NCBI GenBank assembly: GCA_027924585.1
Contig: BSBM01001664.1
Location: forward strand, 984,501-1,048,500
Direction: 5' to 3'
DNA: 64,000 nucleotides
DNA from: Larix kaempferi
Lineage: Eukaryota; Streptophyta; Pinopsida; Pinales; Pinaceae
Made by a program: the position numbers and the translations under genes. Positions within the stretch are counted from its first letter, which is position 1; the number at the start of each line of letters is the position of its first letter. The notes under the pieces are model-generated. The model did not search any database. It was not told the DNA's origin and was given only the letters and a program-made list of their open reading frames with translations. This document shows positions 23,001-35,391 of this stretch, piece by piece.

Positions 23001-24634
23001 AGTGTCATGGGGTTAGCATGAATTGGATACAATTCCATGATATGATGAGAACGTTACTGAATCCAAGAAAAACAATTCTCAATACATGACTAAGAATAGG
23101 ATTTCGGAGACCAACTGAGAAGGTTTTCAATCATAAAGGTCATTATAAGTGTTACGCATTACACAATGGCATAGGTTGTTGCATGCATTCATAATGGTGA
23201 CAGATATTTTCTTTAGAATCAACCCATGCATACCAGGGTGGGATTCATTTCATGACCATCGAGTATAGGAGCAATAAACTCATATCGGCGGCATTTTGGT
23301 TGTTGGCCATGGAAGGAAGGAAAATGATCACCATGCATCCCTAGAATCCAAGCAACTTGGAAAAAGAACATTACACAAAGAAAAAAAAATTGGGAGAGGT
23401 TTCGGTATCTTTACCACCATAATATTGAAGCCTGAGATTATGAAGCCATTGCTGATAAGGTGACAGATTATTTTCTTTCGTGTTCCTCCCAGTCCCACTA
23501 TCCCTTCATTGGAGTTGGGCTGGACAATTCTTCGATGGATGTCATCCTGAAGGGAGGGATAGCAATAGGCTCTACTTCTCCTTTCGTCCCTTGCGAAATA
23601 AGTCTCTTGTTTTGTCGGTCGGCTATCGAGTACGCACACGAAGATGCAATCTCACATAGGTTTTCATTTTAATTTATGCGTCTTAGGTTTGTTTACAGAT
23701 TAATTAAAAGCGTTCAGGGCATACGGGGAAACAATGTGTAAGCCTTGTAAAAATACAGGTTAGATTAATTGAAGATGGATCTGTTCTTTGGGATGCTCCG
23801 AGGATTATAAAGAAGGAAGATTAATAAATCCAAGTTTTAAAACAGATTAAATATGAATATGTTGATGCCGATTAATAAACCCAGATTTGCAAGCTTTGAG
23901 GCAATTTATAATATCCTACTGTGTGCAGGTCAGATTTACGCCTTCATGAGATTTATTTGCTATAGGTATTCTAGGATAACTAGTGCAGATCCAAACTCTT
24001 CCGTAATGTATCGTAGAATTAAAATTGTTGATAAAATTTATTCTATGTGGATACCCATTTGTATTCCAAGCAATAATATAGATCAACAAAGAAGATTTAC
24101 TTCAATCTTTTTGAAATCGAATAATACAGCCTTATAATCCGAACATGTTCAATGCTTTCCAGCAACCTTGCAACCTTGCACTTATACGCCCAGAAAGATG
24201 AAGATTTTTGAGTCTGGTGCTTTCACTAGTGTATTTCTTAATCTCCTGTTTTATTTCCATTAATCTTATCATTCTTTTTGTATTGATCAATGATGGTTTT
24301 ACAGGAGTGCAAGTTATTAGGGTTTACATTATCTTTATGTTGAGCCATGGGTGTAGCCTAAGTAAGGCCCATGTTGTGCCAGGAAATATGGGTTCAAATA
24401 CCAACACCCATTAACTTGATTTTAATCTTAGTCTTTAAATCTTACAGAGATTTAGTTTTTTTTTTTAAGCACTTAACCTAAAGATACAGATCTGCACATT
24501 GATTTCTTTGTCTGATCTGTATCATTCACCACTCAATCTAATGATATTTTCTTGGAGATCTACTTTACAGGATGATCATCAACATATCATGTGTGTGTAG
24601 TGAGAGCCCTTAGGCCCAAGCTTTGGAACACAAT
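20075..24634 (-). other. Internal region of B, non-coding
   Basis: A 4.5 kb AT-rich stretch with no gene that I can support. It may include intron sequence of the captured gene next to 20.07 kb. Three copies of TTAGAGGCC- or CTAGAGGCC-like words occur near 20.85, 20.92 and 20.97 kb. Confidence 0.45.
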
Positions 24635-24646
24635 TCTGATACCAAA
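24635..24646 (-). other. Primer-binding site of element B (tRNA-iMet type)
   Basis: The minus strand reads TGGTATCAGA two bases after the LTR end GTTGTTACA. TGGTATCAGA is the usual complement of the 3' end of plant initiator-Met tRNA. Confidence 0.8.
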
Positions 24647-25241
24647 TGTAACAACCTTAGATTCATAAAACCACTAAATAACAAAAGATAACAAACATGT
24701 AAAGAGGATCTGACCAAAAGAATGGATCTAACGTATAATAACAGATTTACAACGTGCATATCAAAGTGGAACCATTCATCAGTATAACAGAAATATTCTA
24801 TGGAGATTTAAGGAACCATACCTAGTTAGATGACCTAGCAGCTACCATTACCTTGACAGCTCCAATGCCCGCAACTGAAGGTGGGGGGGTGACTCTCTAC
24901 CCAACCAAACCCATTCCAATGGATGAGGCCCCCGAGCCCCCAACAATTAACCCTATGCCAAAGATTTCTTGCTTTCCTCTTTCTTGGCTCCTCTAGAGCT
25001 CTCCTTCCAAAATTTCAAAAGACCAAAAGATTCCCCACTCTTCTTCTTGTCCTCCTTTTATCTCCCCCTTCTCCCCTTTTTCTTAATTTCATTTAATGCA
25101 ATTTGTTTTTCATCATTTTTCTTTCATATTCCCCATTATATTATTTACCCCTTTTATTTATTATTTTACATTTCGTTATATATATTCCCTTTTTATCATT
25201 TGACCCCTTTTATTTCATTATTTTACATGAGGGTTGTTACA
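24647..25241 (-). repeat. 5' LTR of element B (595 bp)
   Basis: The minus strand starts TGTAACAACC and ends GGTTGTTACA, a 10-bp terminal inverted repeat. It pairs with 15396-15990 and is flanked at the high side by CATAT (25242-25246). Confidence 0.9.
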
Positions 25242-26200
25242 CATATGATGTGGAAGAGTTTGGTAAGGGAAACCAGCTGAAACCTGGCTCCTGAAAGGTT
25301 GATTGGAGTTGCCCTGAGCCACCGGTTGTGAAGAAGAAACGTTCTGAAAGTTTCTCCAGCCAAGGGCTAATGGATTACTTCCTTGCGGTGTCGTCCACTC
25401 AGGTTGAGTATAAGTGCCTCCAAATGAAGGATTGGTATAACTATTACTGCCCATTCTACCAAACAATGAAAATGGAGTACTTCCTACAGGTATATTAGAA
25501 GTATGTACATTGGACAAATGTGTATTGAAATTTGTGAAGGGGTTATAACCTAGCATAGATGCAGTAGACGAAGCAGGAATTGAGCCTACAAAAGGTGTCG
25601 AAGGAGCAATATGTCCTTCGAACCAAGGAAATCCTTAATTAAATGGAGCAGAGGTAGGGTTAACTTGGAATTGTTGAACAAAGGGAGAGGATGTGAAAGG
25701 CACCGAGGGTATCCCTGAGAAAGGAATACTAGATGGGCCAATGGAGGATCCAAAAGGCATAGATGTCGTTGTACTTTGAGTATTGGACAAACCTGAAGGA
25801 CCAACATTGAAGCTAAATGAAGTGCTCAGAGTAGAAGTGAAATGTGGCGAGCTCGGTGTGGATGTGTTCATATGAGGAGGAGACACTCCTCTTGGTATAA
25901 TAGATGAAGTGGGAGTGCGGGGTACTCCCGATCCATCCCCTGAGTTATCCTTGACAAAACCAGGTGTGAACCTATATACACTCAGTTCAGGTATCCCTAA
26001 AGAGAATACTCTTTCTAGTAACGGGTCGTTGGGTCCAGTTAATGGAGGGTTGAAGGGTGTTGCAAACTCTTCAGTAGTCAAGTCCTCAACCTCAATAGTT
26101 TCCTGAACTAGTTGAGAAATGAGATGTGGCTCTCTAGGGGCTTCAGTTGTCCTTGTGAGTTCGTATGAACCACGCGAGTCAGTTCAGCACCGCTGAGGTG
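25242..26200 (-). pseudogene. gag of element H, N-terminal part
   Basis: One minus-strand frame runs from about 26200 to the B insertion, broken by a single TAA at 25635-25637. The visible chain is Ser/Thr/Pro-rich (PHFTSTLSTSFSFNVGPSG, QPVAQGNSNQPF) with no predicted domain. This is usual for the N-terminal arm of gag in Tat-like elements. It ends in LPHHM at the duplication and resumes at 15390 in phase. The true start is not clear: a stop lies upstream of the conserved part near 26.19 kb. Confidence 0.7.
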
Positions 26201-28010
26201 GCAATGGAAGCTCCATTATGAGCGGAGGAAGGTTTTGCAACCTTCGGGACCTATGAAGAGGTTAGTCCTCCACACTTGAAAAAATATAAACTAAGTATTA
26301 AACTAACTAGTGGCCACTACAATAGTGAGGAACAAACAACACACCACTATCAAATTTTCCTAAAGTAGTCAAGACCAGGAAAACAAAGATGATACTCTCA
26401 AAGAAGAGTCTGGGATGATTAGGGCCCAGAACTAACTAGTAGATTAGCGAAGAATAGTTACCCGGGGTCCACAATACAATATTTTTGGGTGCAAGCGTTT
26501 GAATCACTAACCACCCTCCCAAAAAACTGTAAGGGATTTCCTACCATGTCTGTCCTAGGTACAGTGGAAATATCCTTCCACCATCACCTATGTAGAGCCC
26601 TAAAGGTCAAAAGATACTAAAGGCTACCAAAATTGCAGAAAGAGCCTGAGGCGACAGTTGCAGGTCCATCCAAGACGCATGGGCAGGGTAACTAAGCCCG
26701 AATTCCAAGAGTACACAAGAAGACTCTAGTGTATGCTCGAAATAAAAGTGGGGGAGTATCCCCAACAGTCCAATCTCACACAACCTCGTGCTTAACTTTG
26801 GTTTGAGTAGAGCTTCTCGAACACCTCCACAACAGTGCATTTACCTAAACGATAGTCTCACTACGATTTGAATTTTGAACGGTTTTGGAAAGTTAAAAGT
26901 GATGTATTCCAAAACCCTAGCTTGGACTAGTTAATTTTGTGTAACCTAAAAAAGAAAAAGTTACTAATGAATTTTATTAATTATTCTTTTTAAAGGTTGT
27001 ATTACTCAAAAGGTAGTGCTATGTGTGCGTGATGGTTGCAACTGGAATTAAAGTGTACATGTGGAAATGTAAAAAATTCACAATTTTTCTAACTTGTCTT
27101 TCGAAACATAAGATACAAAGCAAACCTAAAATCCAACTATAATTTTTTTTTTCAAAGATGAAAAGCATAAACAACTTCTAACTACTTTGAAAAAGAAAGA
27201 GACAATCCTTGTTATAAAGTAAAAGCGTTCTTTTTTTATTTGTTTTTTCCTTTATAAAAATAAAATGCAAATAACTTATGAACCAACAAGACTTATTAAA
27301 CAATGCAAGTAAAGAGAAGATGACCCAAAACTAAAGCAATCAGACCTTTTGCAAGATTGAAAAACAACAACCCAACAAGTTGCTTCTAAAAGTAACTAGG
27401 TTTTGGAACAAAATGCAAACAAAGACAACCGATATGTAAGGCGGAAAGCATAGACTCTTATGCAGATATCAGTCTACTCCTGAATGCCAGTGACTCAAAA
27501 GGATTAAATCCAAGCACTTTCCAAACACAGTATGGGCTAGAGAGTAAAGCGTAACTTCACAAGCACAAATGAACCAAAGGAGAAACTCTTAAAGAGGCTG
27601 CAAACAGACTCAGAATACACTGAACAATGTCCAGAGGGTATCAGATCAGCAAAAGACTTCCAAAACCACAAACCAAAATCCCTAAGACAAAACCCTAATA
27701 TAAAAAACAAAAGTCTCAGGAAACGTTCGCGACTATAACATGCTAAAGAACGCGGGTGCAACTAGATAACCGTGGGTACTGATATAAGCAACTCTTGAGT
27801 GCAACTAAATAACCACGCCTGTAAGCACAGGGAACTCGTAGGTGAGCTCTAAAAAAATTTAAAAAAAATAAATAAATTTGCAGATCATAACAGAACTGAG
27901 TCAAGCATAAGGGTCAAGGATACCCTAGACACTTTTACAAATATCAAACAATTTATAAAAGACTGAAAGAAACTCAAAAAGAGTCCCCAAAGCAGAAAAC
28001 AAATGGTGCT
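26201..28010 (-). other. Leader of element H
   Basis: It is non-coding and AT-rich, apart from a few CG-containing words near 27.73-27.83 kb. It lies between the primer site and gag. Small open frames on the minus strand (26607-26840, 27537-27761) have no recognisable motif. Confidence 0.5.
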
Positions 28011-28029
28011 CCCCAGTGGAGTCGCAAGT
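28011..28029 (-). other. Primer-binding site of element H
   Basis: The minus strand reads TTGCGACTCCACTGGGG. The same GCGACTCC core is found after the LTR of element C, and it is the type seen in Tat/Ogre elements, reported as tRNA-Arg primed. Confidence 0.7.
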
Positions 28030-28031
28030 TT

Positions 28032-28900
28032 TGTTGTTAGGAAACATTACTCTTATAGCAGGGGAAAGACTACCAACATACTGGGGTTATCAAATAGACA
28101 TATAAATCTTTTCCAACGTTGTTATTAAGCAAATGGAATTGGGGTTAGGAGAGTATGTACCTTATTTCAAAGGTCGATCCAAGATTCTCTCCCTTTGTTC
28201 TCCTATGCAACAACCTGCAAAACAAACATAAAACATTCCTCAAATCAATTTGACCACAAATAAGAGATTGATATTAATAAGAAAACATAACATCAACTTG
28301 TAATCAAATTGCAATAGACATAAGCAAATCTATTGGAAAAGGAAGAATGTCCCAATCTTTATTGACAAATGCAGAAAGTACATAAAGTTATACATGTCCT
28401 GCACCGGCACAGTTATAACTAGACCCTGGGCTCCTATTCCTCTCTCTTAGATATGAATTTCTCCAGCATAAGTTTCTCCAATGATCATAAGGTATCTTTC
28501 TTAAGCCCCTCCCCTTGTATTTATAGCAAGGAAAGGAAGGAAGTTTCGAAAGGTGGTTGAGTTGGGAAGTTGGGGTAGTTTGGGTACTCGCCTCAACTAA
28601 TCCCAATTCGTGTTTTTAATTATTTTTTCAACTTTTTCCTAAGACACATGCGACTATAATATAGGACAACTAAAGAGTGACTCGCGAGTGTCCAAACTTG
28701 CATCTAGCGGGTGTAGCTTTTTAATTGACACCCGCGGATTATCAGTAGAGATACTCGCGGTTGACCCGCTGGTTGGCAAGCATGAGGGTCGCGATTATGT
28801 ATTAAAATAGGCAGAGAAAGATGCTTCTGAGGAAAAGATTGCAAGGTTCGGCTCTAGTTCATCTAGGGTAAAGGTAAGCTCTTCCATCCATAATGTCCTT
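28032..28900 (-). repeat. 5' LTR of element H (far boundary not resolved)
   Basis: On the minus strand the LTR ends CCTAACAACA just before the primer site. A TATA-like CTATAAATAC is at 28516-28526. The start (high coordinate) could not be found by eye because no partner LTR is in the window. About 28.9 kb is a guess from the position of the TATA box. Confidence 0.5.
28516..28526 (-). promoter_or_regulatory. TATA box in the H LTR
   Basis: GCTATAAATAC on the minus strand lies about 490 bases before the LTR end, a normal distance for R plus U5. Confidence 0.5.
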
Positions 28901-29793
28901 TTGTGTGACCGACAAGGCAATGTGGTCACAGACGGAGAAGTGCTAATTTGACCAATAACAGTTGTGCATACAAGTGGAGCGATCTAGGACCTCGCCACAG
29001 ATGATGTGCCTTTCCTCGCACTATTTTTCTATGTTGAATGATGTGGGGTGGCTTCTTTTCGAGCTTGTGAGACTACCTAAGAACCATACTGCCTTCTCCC
29101 ACTCTTGCACAGCGCTAGAAACCAAAACAGAGGTCGATGGCTCTTATTCTCAGCTACAATGCATCTCCAGGAAGCCTCTATGAACAAGTTGGTCGCTTCA
29201 GCAGTTTCTTAGCACCAAATCTGAGCTCCTCATGGCTACTGTAGTGGCAACACCTGCTTATGTCAACAACAACAATTCCTTCAACAGAGTTGGTGGCTCC
29301 TTCTCCATGGGTGACTGCTCTCCACATAGGCTTTTGATCACACATAATATCTCGATCATGCAACCAACACACAGATGTTATCAATCACGAACTATCTTGG
29401 TTTGTGGTTTACCTTGTGCGACTTTGTAGTACGTGGACCACAAATGCAACATCTTACCACTAGATTTTTGATAGAGAGCTGCTAGTTTGCGGATCTCAGG
29501 CCCGATCTGACAACACGTCCACTTGATTCACAAACAAATCATAACTACTAGGAGAGCAAACCTTCTTTATGCCTCTCTTGTGAGAGAGACTTATCACCAT
29601 CCCGCACATGGCTTTGCTATAGCCTTGCTCTCTACAGATCGATGTTGCACAAGAAATCTTCACATGGACAGTCGCACAAGAACAACTTATTTTCACGCCA
29701 CCTCCACCTTCAACTCTGTGCGGGTTACTTCATTCCAGTCCATTACTAATTTCTCTCTCATCATGCACAGGTGGACCTCTCTTCAACCATCAA
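28901..29793 (-). other. Unresolved stretch between H and G
   Basis: It probably contains the internal start of element G and the U3 of H. Open frames on the plus strand (28962-29183, 29523-29873) show no motif. No gag or pol similarity was seen. Confidence 0.35.
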
Positions 29794-30203
29794 GATCTGA
29801 TACCACTTGTTGGGCCCTAAGCCCACAGATAAACAAACTTTTGCATCATAAAAGTAACAGAAGAACTATTTAAGCAATCACACATGAGACAGATATTTTT
29901 ACGTGGTAAAACCCCTTGAAGGGTAAACATCCACGAGCCAATGACAACATCATCTTATTACTTAACCAGCTGGATATTACAACCAGTAGAGGAGAGGGCT
30001 TGAAGCCCTTTCTCATCTTTCCTTTATGGGCTTACATGGATTTATAACATCTTTTTACATGGTTACATAAAGCTGACTAGTTAATTACACCCCTATCCAT
30101 ATTCTTTCTCGAGTTGTCTAATCTCAACTAAAAACTAAATAATAGGAATCTAGAATATGCTAGATCCACATGCAAAGGAAATTGGTTGTCATTATTTCCA
30201 ACA
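29794..30203 (-). mobile_element. Element G: 5' LTR (29808-30203, 396 bp) with primer site
   Basis: On the minus strand the LTR starts TGTTGGAAATAATG and ends GGGCCCAACA, then TGGTATCAGATC (29794-29805), a tRNA-iMet-type primer site. A TATA-like TTATAAA lies near 30041-30047 on the minus strand. The size and primer type suit a copia-like or small non-autonomous element. No partner LTR or coding part was found, so the rest is lost or unrecognised. Confidence 0.7.
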
Positions 30204-30635
30204 ATATCAAACTCGGCTACAAACAAGTGATTGTCCGGAAGCTTGTTTCTACTTACATTGGGTAGGCCCAAATACTCGGTCGTCAAAGCTCCCAAGGGAT
30301 ATATGTGGGAAGTCATGATGAAAGCTAATTCGTGCCCACCTATATTAGATATGGAAGCACAATGGAGAAACAAAAGGTGGTGCCGAAGGAGGAAAGCATG
30401 TTATTTATTTTCATTTGCACGAGCGAATGGAATGCCCTGCCGAATGGCAAGCGATCTATGAGAACGAGCATAGAATTGGAGCTTACGAATGAAGCATCCC
30501 TTTCATAAACAAAGTTTAAGTTGTTTCCATCCATGATGAAAGTGGTAGGAAAAACTTATATGACAAGGGAGATGAAAGCCAAAGTGAGGCAATCAACCCA
30601 GTTCCTTGGAAAAACTATGGTCTTTCATAAAGGGA
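30204..30635. other. Unannotated stretch
   Basis: I see no gene. Short open frames on both strands overlap each other and lack motifs. Confidence 0.4.
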
Positions 30636-30690
30636 AAAATAAAAAATAAAAAATAAAAAAAAATAAAAAATATATATATATATATATATA
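30636..30690. repeat. A-rich run followed by (TA)n microsatellite
   Basis: An AAAAAAT-type run passes into a TA dinucleotide run of about 20 bases at 30671-30690. Confidence 0.9.
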
Positions 30691-30773
30691 ACACATCATT
30701 GTAATATCAACTTATTAGAAAGTCGCCACATAAAATTCATTAAAATCACATTGTGATATCAACAACCTCGTAA

Positions 30774-30901
30774 AATGAACTCATGTTGTGATATTAACAA
30801 CTTGGTAGAAAGATGAGGCCAAATAAGCTTAGTAATTAATGAACTCATATTGTGATATCAACAACTTGGTAGAAAGATGAGTCCAAATAAGCTTAGTAAT
30901 T
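30774..30901. repeat. Two-copy 64-bp tandem repeat with a partial third
   Basis: AATGAACTCATRTTGTGATA starts at 30774 and 30838, and both units end CTTAGTAATT. A shorter, diverged copy of the core (TTGTGATATCAACAACYTSG) precedes them at about 30750. Confidence 0.85.
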
Positions 30902-33039
30902 GGTTCGCTGGCCAGGACTCTATGAATGGCCTTACCCTTTTTCTATCAAAAAAGCACAAAACTCAAATCTTATAACCAAGAGATTTCGATTTGTCTTGTC
31001 AATCATATCCTCAAACATTTTATATCCTACAATCAAAAACTTTGAAGCATTATTTGGACTCTTTTCCAGGTGGGAACCGGACATGTTTTATGCTATAAGT
31101 TTTTTTTTGCAAGTAGAACTTTAACAGACTTGAGAATGTTAACAATAAAATTAACACCCTTAGTCAAGTGACAGAAGAAGCGCATTTTTTACCATGCACC
31201 TGCACTAGGAGGACATGGCACAAGCTCATGCAGAGATGAATCCTCTCTAAAAAAATGCATTAATTGTGCTTAAATCATTCTAAATGGTGCAAAAATCCTA
31301 AAAACTATGAAAAGGGGGTTTTCAAGCTAAAATAATCTAAATGGATTATCCCACACTCAAAAGAGAAACCTAAGGCACACTTCCCAATTCTATATAAGAA
31401 AGGATTTGGGGCATGGTAAAGACAGACAAAGGAGGAGCAAAGGCATGCTGAAGAGATTCTGAAGGAGGAAAAATGAGCTCAAATTCTTCAAAAGCAAGGG
31501 TGAAGGAAGGGAAGCTCATGTCAATGGAGGAAGGATGTACACCTAATGCCATAGTAAGGATGTACTTATCCCTTGTTCTACTATCAATAGATTCAAGTTT
31601 CTGCCATTGTGATGTTTGAATGTTGCTTGTATTGTGTGATTTAAAATTTTGAATGGTTGTAGATCTTAAATTTGCTTGTCTTAAATAGATGAATGAATCT
31701 AGATTTAAAATAACTTGTGATAATCTTTTCATAATGCTGACATAGAGACTCATCGGCTCTTAGAATAATAGTTGAATTAGTGTAGACATGTCCCTGCACT
31801 AAACACTGTTATCAAAGAATCCAGGATGACAAGCAAGGAAAAATTGCTACTTACTCCTTCGAAGGAAACCTTGCTTGTATTGGAACTGGGAGAAACTGGA
31901 TGCATTGGGCGGGTAGTTTTGGGCCCTACCTATATAGCGGGCCTATTCTCCAAAACTATTCCAAATTGTTGGGTCAAAGATCCGGGTGTTGCTTCTTTTG
32001 CTGGTGCGGAGCCAGTATGCAATTCATCCATAAGGTGGGTACCTTATCTTTCAACGCCTCTTTGGATGACCTGCAGTTTTGGGTACATTCAAGTTTCAAC
32101 ATGCCATTCTGCTCAGTGGATCATTATATTTAATTTGAACAATGAAATCATGGTTATTTCTCCAAAGTTTTGTCATTTAAGGAATGTGAAGTTCAAAAAT
32201 CCAATATAATGAATAACAAATATGAAAATGCATGATTACATTGGCTGCAAGTCCAAAATCCAAGCTCCTCTTTGCTTGTGAGTTCTAAAGACTGAATCTG
32301 CTTATGAGTTCTGAAGATTGAATCTACTGACTACACCTCTGTCGCCGTTGGCTCTTCTTTTTTCAACTCTGATTTCCATATCAACCAGGTTTGTCCTTTG
32401 CTTTTTTTGCGGTAGACTTTAAGGTCTTAAGATTTAAGTTTGGTTCCTCATAGTACCTTTCAATGTGGCTAAGCCCAAAAGGCATCACTCAAATCGTTCA
32501 TTGAGTATGCATCTTCGAATTCAAATGGAAGCACTTTTGCAGACGGCCATTCCTGATAATCTTGAAGTGCACCTACACATTATCCAACACAAACTTCATA
32601 CATCAACCCAACATCAAGTAGTGGGGAAGAAACAGTTTTAGTTGTGCCCTGTGTTACTATTATATTGATGTTGGTTGAGGATGGTCTTCAGATTCAATGA
32701 TATGCGCTGCTAAGAATAAATGGGAACCCAACTGCCTTTCTTTCTTTATCATCCATATATTATATAGAACCAGTGCTTTCCTGATGAGTCATTTCCTTTT
32801 CCCACCCCACCTTCTATTCCCACGGGTGGAAGTGAAGGTCCCTTTCTTTCTCAGTCAGTGAAGCTAAGTAAAATCCCTTGCCCCTTGAAGTCAGTCAAAG
32901 GTGCATGTTTTCCGCTTCCTTAAAGAAAGAGATGTCTACTTGGTTGGCTTTCTGCCCTTCCTTAGAGAGAGTAAGCTTCCTGAATCGAGATAAAGAATCC
33001 ACATGATTGATAAAGAATGATGGAATCAACTTCCCTCCC
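30902..33039. other. Unannotated stretch
   Basis: There is no recognisable gene. Overlapping plus-strand frames near 31826-32209 and a minus-strand frame at 31370-31753 carry no known motif and no exon-like signals that I trust. Confidence 0.4.
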
Positions 33040-33055
33040 AAGTCAGTCTGGGTAT
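33040..33055. repeat. Candidate target-site duplication of the LINE, left
   Basis: AAGTCAGTCTGGGTAT matches AAGTCAATCTGGTTAT at 40111-40126 in 14 of 16 positions. The right copy directly follows the LINE poly(A). Confidence 0.45.
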
Positions 33056-33644
33056 GATGATTTTCAGGTATTCCCATATTAGCTTGCTTATGCTCGTTTC
33101 CCATTGGGAGCTAGTGTAGGCAACGGTTAACGATGGGGTTTTTTTACACAGATAGGGGTAATGGATGGTGATTAGCGAAGTGCACAGAACGGTTGAATCA
33201 CAATAGATGGCGATGGTGTAGACTAAACAGCGACTGCTGAACTGAACATCCCTGTCAGGTTAATAGTTTTTTAGTTTTTTAAATTGTGGGTTTCTTTTTT
33301 TTTGGTGTTGGCGGCACAAACGAGGATTGGTGCTTTCTACCTATAGAATCTGTGTGGGCACTAACTGATTGCGGTGCATACTAGTCAGGGGTTTTCGCGT
33401 CGGTCAGGGGGTCTATTCTGGCATCCACCTGCCAAAACTCGGAAGCACAAAACAACCCAATTTGTGGCATTTTATTGTCTGAAATGGGGTAAAATCGGTC
33501 GATATCACCCATCCCGGGGGATAATAATCTAAACATTTCGGACTACATGATTGAGGAGGTCGGTTTATTCAAACCGGATGTTTTCTTCCAAAACCAGTTG
33601 AAGGGGAAACAGGCTCATTGTTCTGGTGAGAGACATGTGGCTCC

Positions 33645-35391
33645 ATGTGCCAAGTCGTCGGTAAAAAAGGGACACTTAACTCTGGGGGGGCTCCTGTTGC
33701 CACATCTGGTTCGGACCCATATGTTGACAATGCTCGGGCAGTGCCGCATCTGGAAAATAGGGGTAAACCATTGCCATCCTCCCGTTTTTCTCACCGACTG
33801 AAGGAAAAATATTGTTGCAGACCTGGAGAGGTCTGGTTGACAATGGGAAGAGACTTAGGGCTAGAGGAACTAGTGGAGTTCAATATGACGGTGCTAGTGG
33901 GCAAGTTCTCTTACCATGCCATGAATCACAAAGATATTGTAAAATGGGTAAATGAAAAATGGAACCCCATTTTAAGCTACACACCTCAGGTTTTTGCCAT
34001 GGCTCGTGGCTGGTATGGTTTTAAATTTGAACAAGAAGCTCATTGTTCCACCATTCTGAATAAACTATGGCTTTATGGTGCGGGTAGTCTGATGCTGCAA
34101 AAATGGCATACAGATTTTGACCCGGATACAGCATCTGTGCGTCTGCGTCATTTGTGGGTGCTCCTTCTGGGGCTTCCGCTGGCACTTTGGAACCGTGGGG
34201 CTTTTGAAGCCACTGGCAACAACATTGGTCGCTTTCTTCATGTGGATGAGGAACACCTTTCTGGTTTTGACTGTCGAATTGGCTGGTTACTTGTGGAGGT
34301 GGATATATCGTTGGGTCTTATTGATGTACTCCACATCAATTGGCATGGCCGCAAGCTTGCCCAGATCATTGATTATTGGGGCATCCCATTCCGTTGTTCA
34401 AATTGTAAGCAAGTCGGTCATTTGTGGAAGCAATGCAAGGGGGTTTCTATTTCTGGTCGTCCAAATGGGGTGGGACCCTACTCGTCCTCAGATGATGGTA
34501 GCGATAAAGAATTGGATGCATCGGGTATGTTGGATGGCTTCTCCAACGGGGTCCCCCTCCTATCTGCTCCAGATTCGGCGTTACTCTGTAAGTTAGATTT
34601 ACGGGACCCATCTTTCTATCACTCGTTGAATGAATTGGATATCTCATTTATAAATTATCTAGATTTGAATAATGGAAATAATGGAAATTATATGGGCCGT
34701 CGTCAATACACTCCTCTGCAATCTAACACCTCTGGGTCTGAGAAGGTTTCCACTAATTCATCTGAGAATGACGATCACGTCTCTAAGATTGAGCCACACA
34801 ATGTGAGGACATCTCAAATCTACCCATATGTCCCTTCCCCTATTCTGTCCGACTCAACCGGCATACCACTATCCACCTCTCTGACTATCCTAATTTCTAT
34901 TGATTCTGAGCTGCCTCCTTCCAGCCCTAATATTGTGATGGCGGGGGGTAATGAACTTATATCTGTGGATCTGTCGGGTTCAAAATGTCCCTCTATGGTT
35001 CCCACTGGGGTTTCATAATCTCTGGATAAGATAATCTCTGGAAAAGATGCCCATACCAGTTTTTTACAAGAATGGGATTTTAGTGGGGAAATATCCAGCC
35101 AATGAGGATATGGAGGTTCCCACGGTACAGAAGACCTTGACACCGGCGGTGGATATTGTTAAAAATACTATTGTTAATTGTTCAAAAACCCTTGGAGAAC
35201 AATGTGTCTCAAAGGAGGCACGTTTGGGTGGTTTGGCTTGGGATTTCTCTCCATTAAAGACAAAAAGTGCACGGAAGAAGAAAATGGTCACTCCTGTGGG
35301 GGTGGAGGTTGACCGCAGTATCTTGGATACCCCCGTATCTTCTGATACCAGGGCTCTTAGAGGAATCAAAGCCCTTGCCAGGGGTCGATAA
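33645..35391 (+). pseudogene. LINE ORF1: DUF4283-type RNA-binding protein with zinc knuckle
   Basis: The frame is open from 33645, but the conserved part begins near MGRDLGLEELVEFN (33843). A DUF4283-like region follows (WNPILSYTPQVFAMARGW, LRHLWVLLLGLP). A CX2CX4HX4C knuckle, CSNCKQVGHLWKQC, is near residue 250. A Ser/Asp-rich tail ends at a TAA (35016-35018). After a +1 shift the frame continues (35047-35391) and ends in a basic stretch with KSARKKK. The protein would bind the LINE RNA. The last base of its stop codon is shared with the ORF2 ATG. Confidence 0.75.

Larger units (their letters stand above)
15396..25241 (-). mobile_element. Element B: non-autonomous LTR retrotransposon (LARD-like), inserted in H gag
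   Basis: Two 595-bp LTRs, a 5-bp duplication CATAT, a tRNA-iMet-type primer site at the high end and a polypurine tract at the low end define a complete 9.85 kb element on the minus strand. In the 8.7 kb between the LTRs I find no gag, protease, RT or integrase motif. This fits a large retrotransposon derivative mobilised by proteins of another element. It carries a fragment of a host ABC-transporter gene and a later solo LTR. The LTRs differ at roughly 6% of positions by eye. Confidence 0.85.

Noticed and set aside
23328-23639. Minus-strand frame with GLGGTRKK, resembling a P-loop
   Set aside because: The glycine-rich word lacks the Walker A Gly-Lys-Thr/Ser ending, and no other NB-ARC motif lies around it.
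30636-30690. Poly(A)-like run as the end of a SINE or LINE
   Set aside because: No RT-related or Pol III box sequence precedes it, and no flanking duplication was found.
31826-32209. Overlapping plus-strand frames that might be an exon
   Set aside because: Two overlapping frames are equally open, neither has a recognisable motif, and splice sites are not convincing.
32800-33040. Stretch with a mitochondrial-DNA look (CCCTTTCTTTCTCAGTCAG-like words)
   Set aside because: The impression is compositional only. No mitochondrial gene or known intergenic motif could be named. A BLASTN search against plant mitochondrial genomes would settle it.
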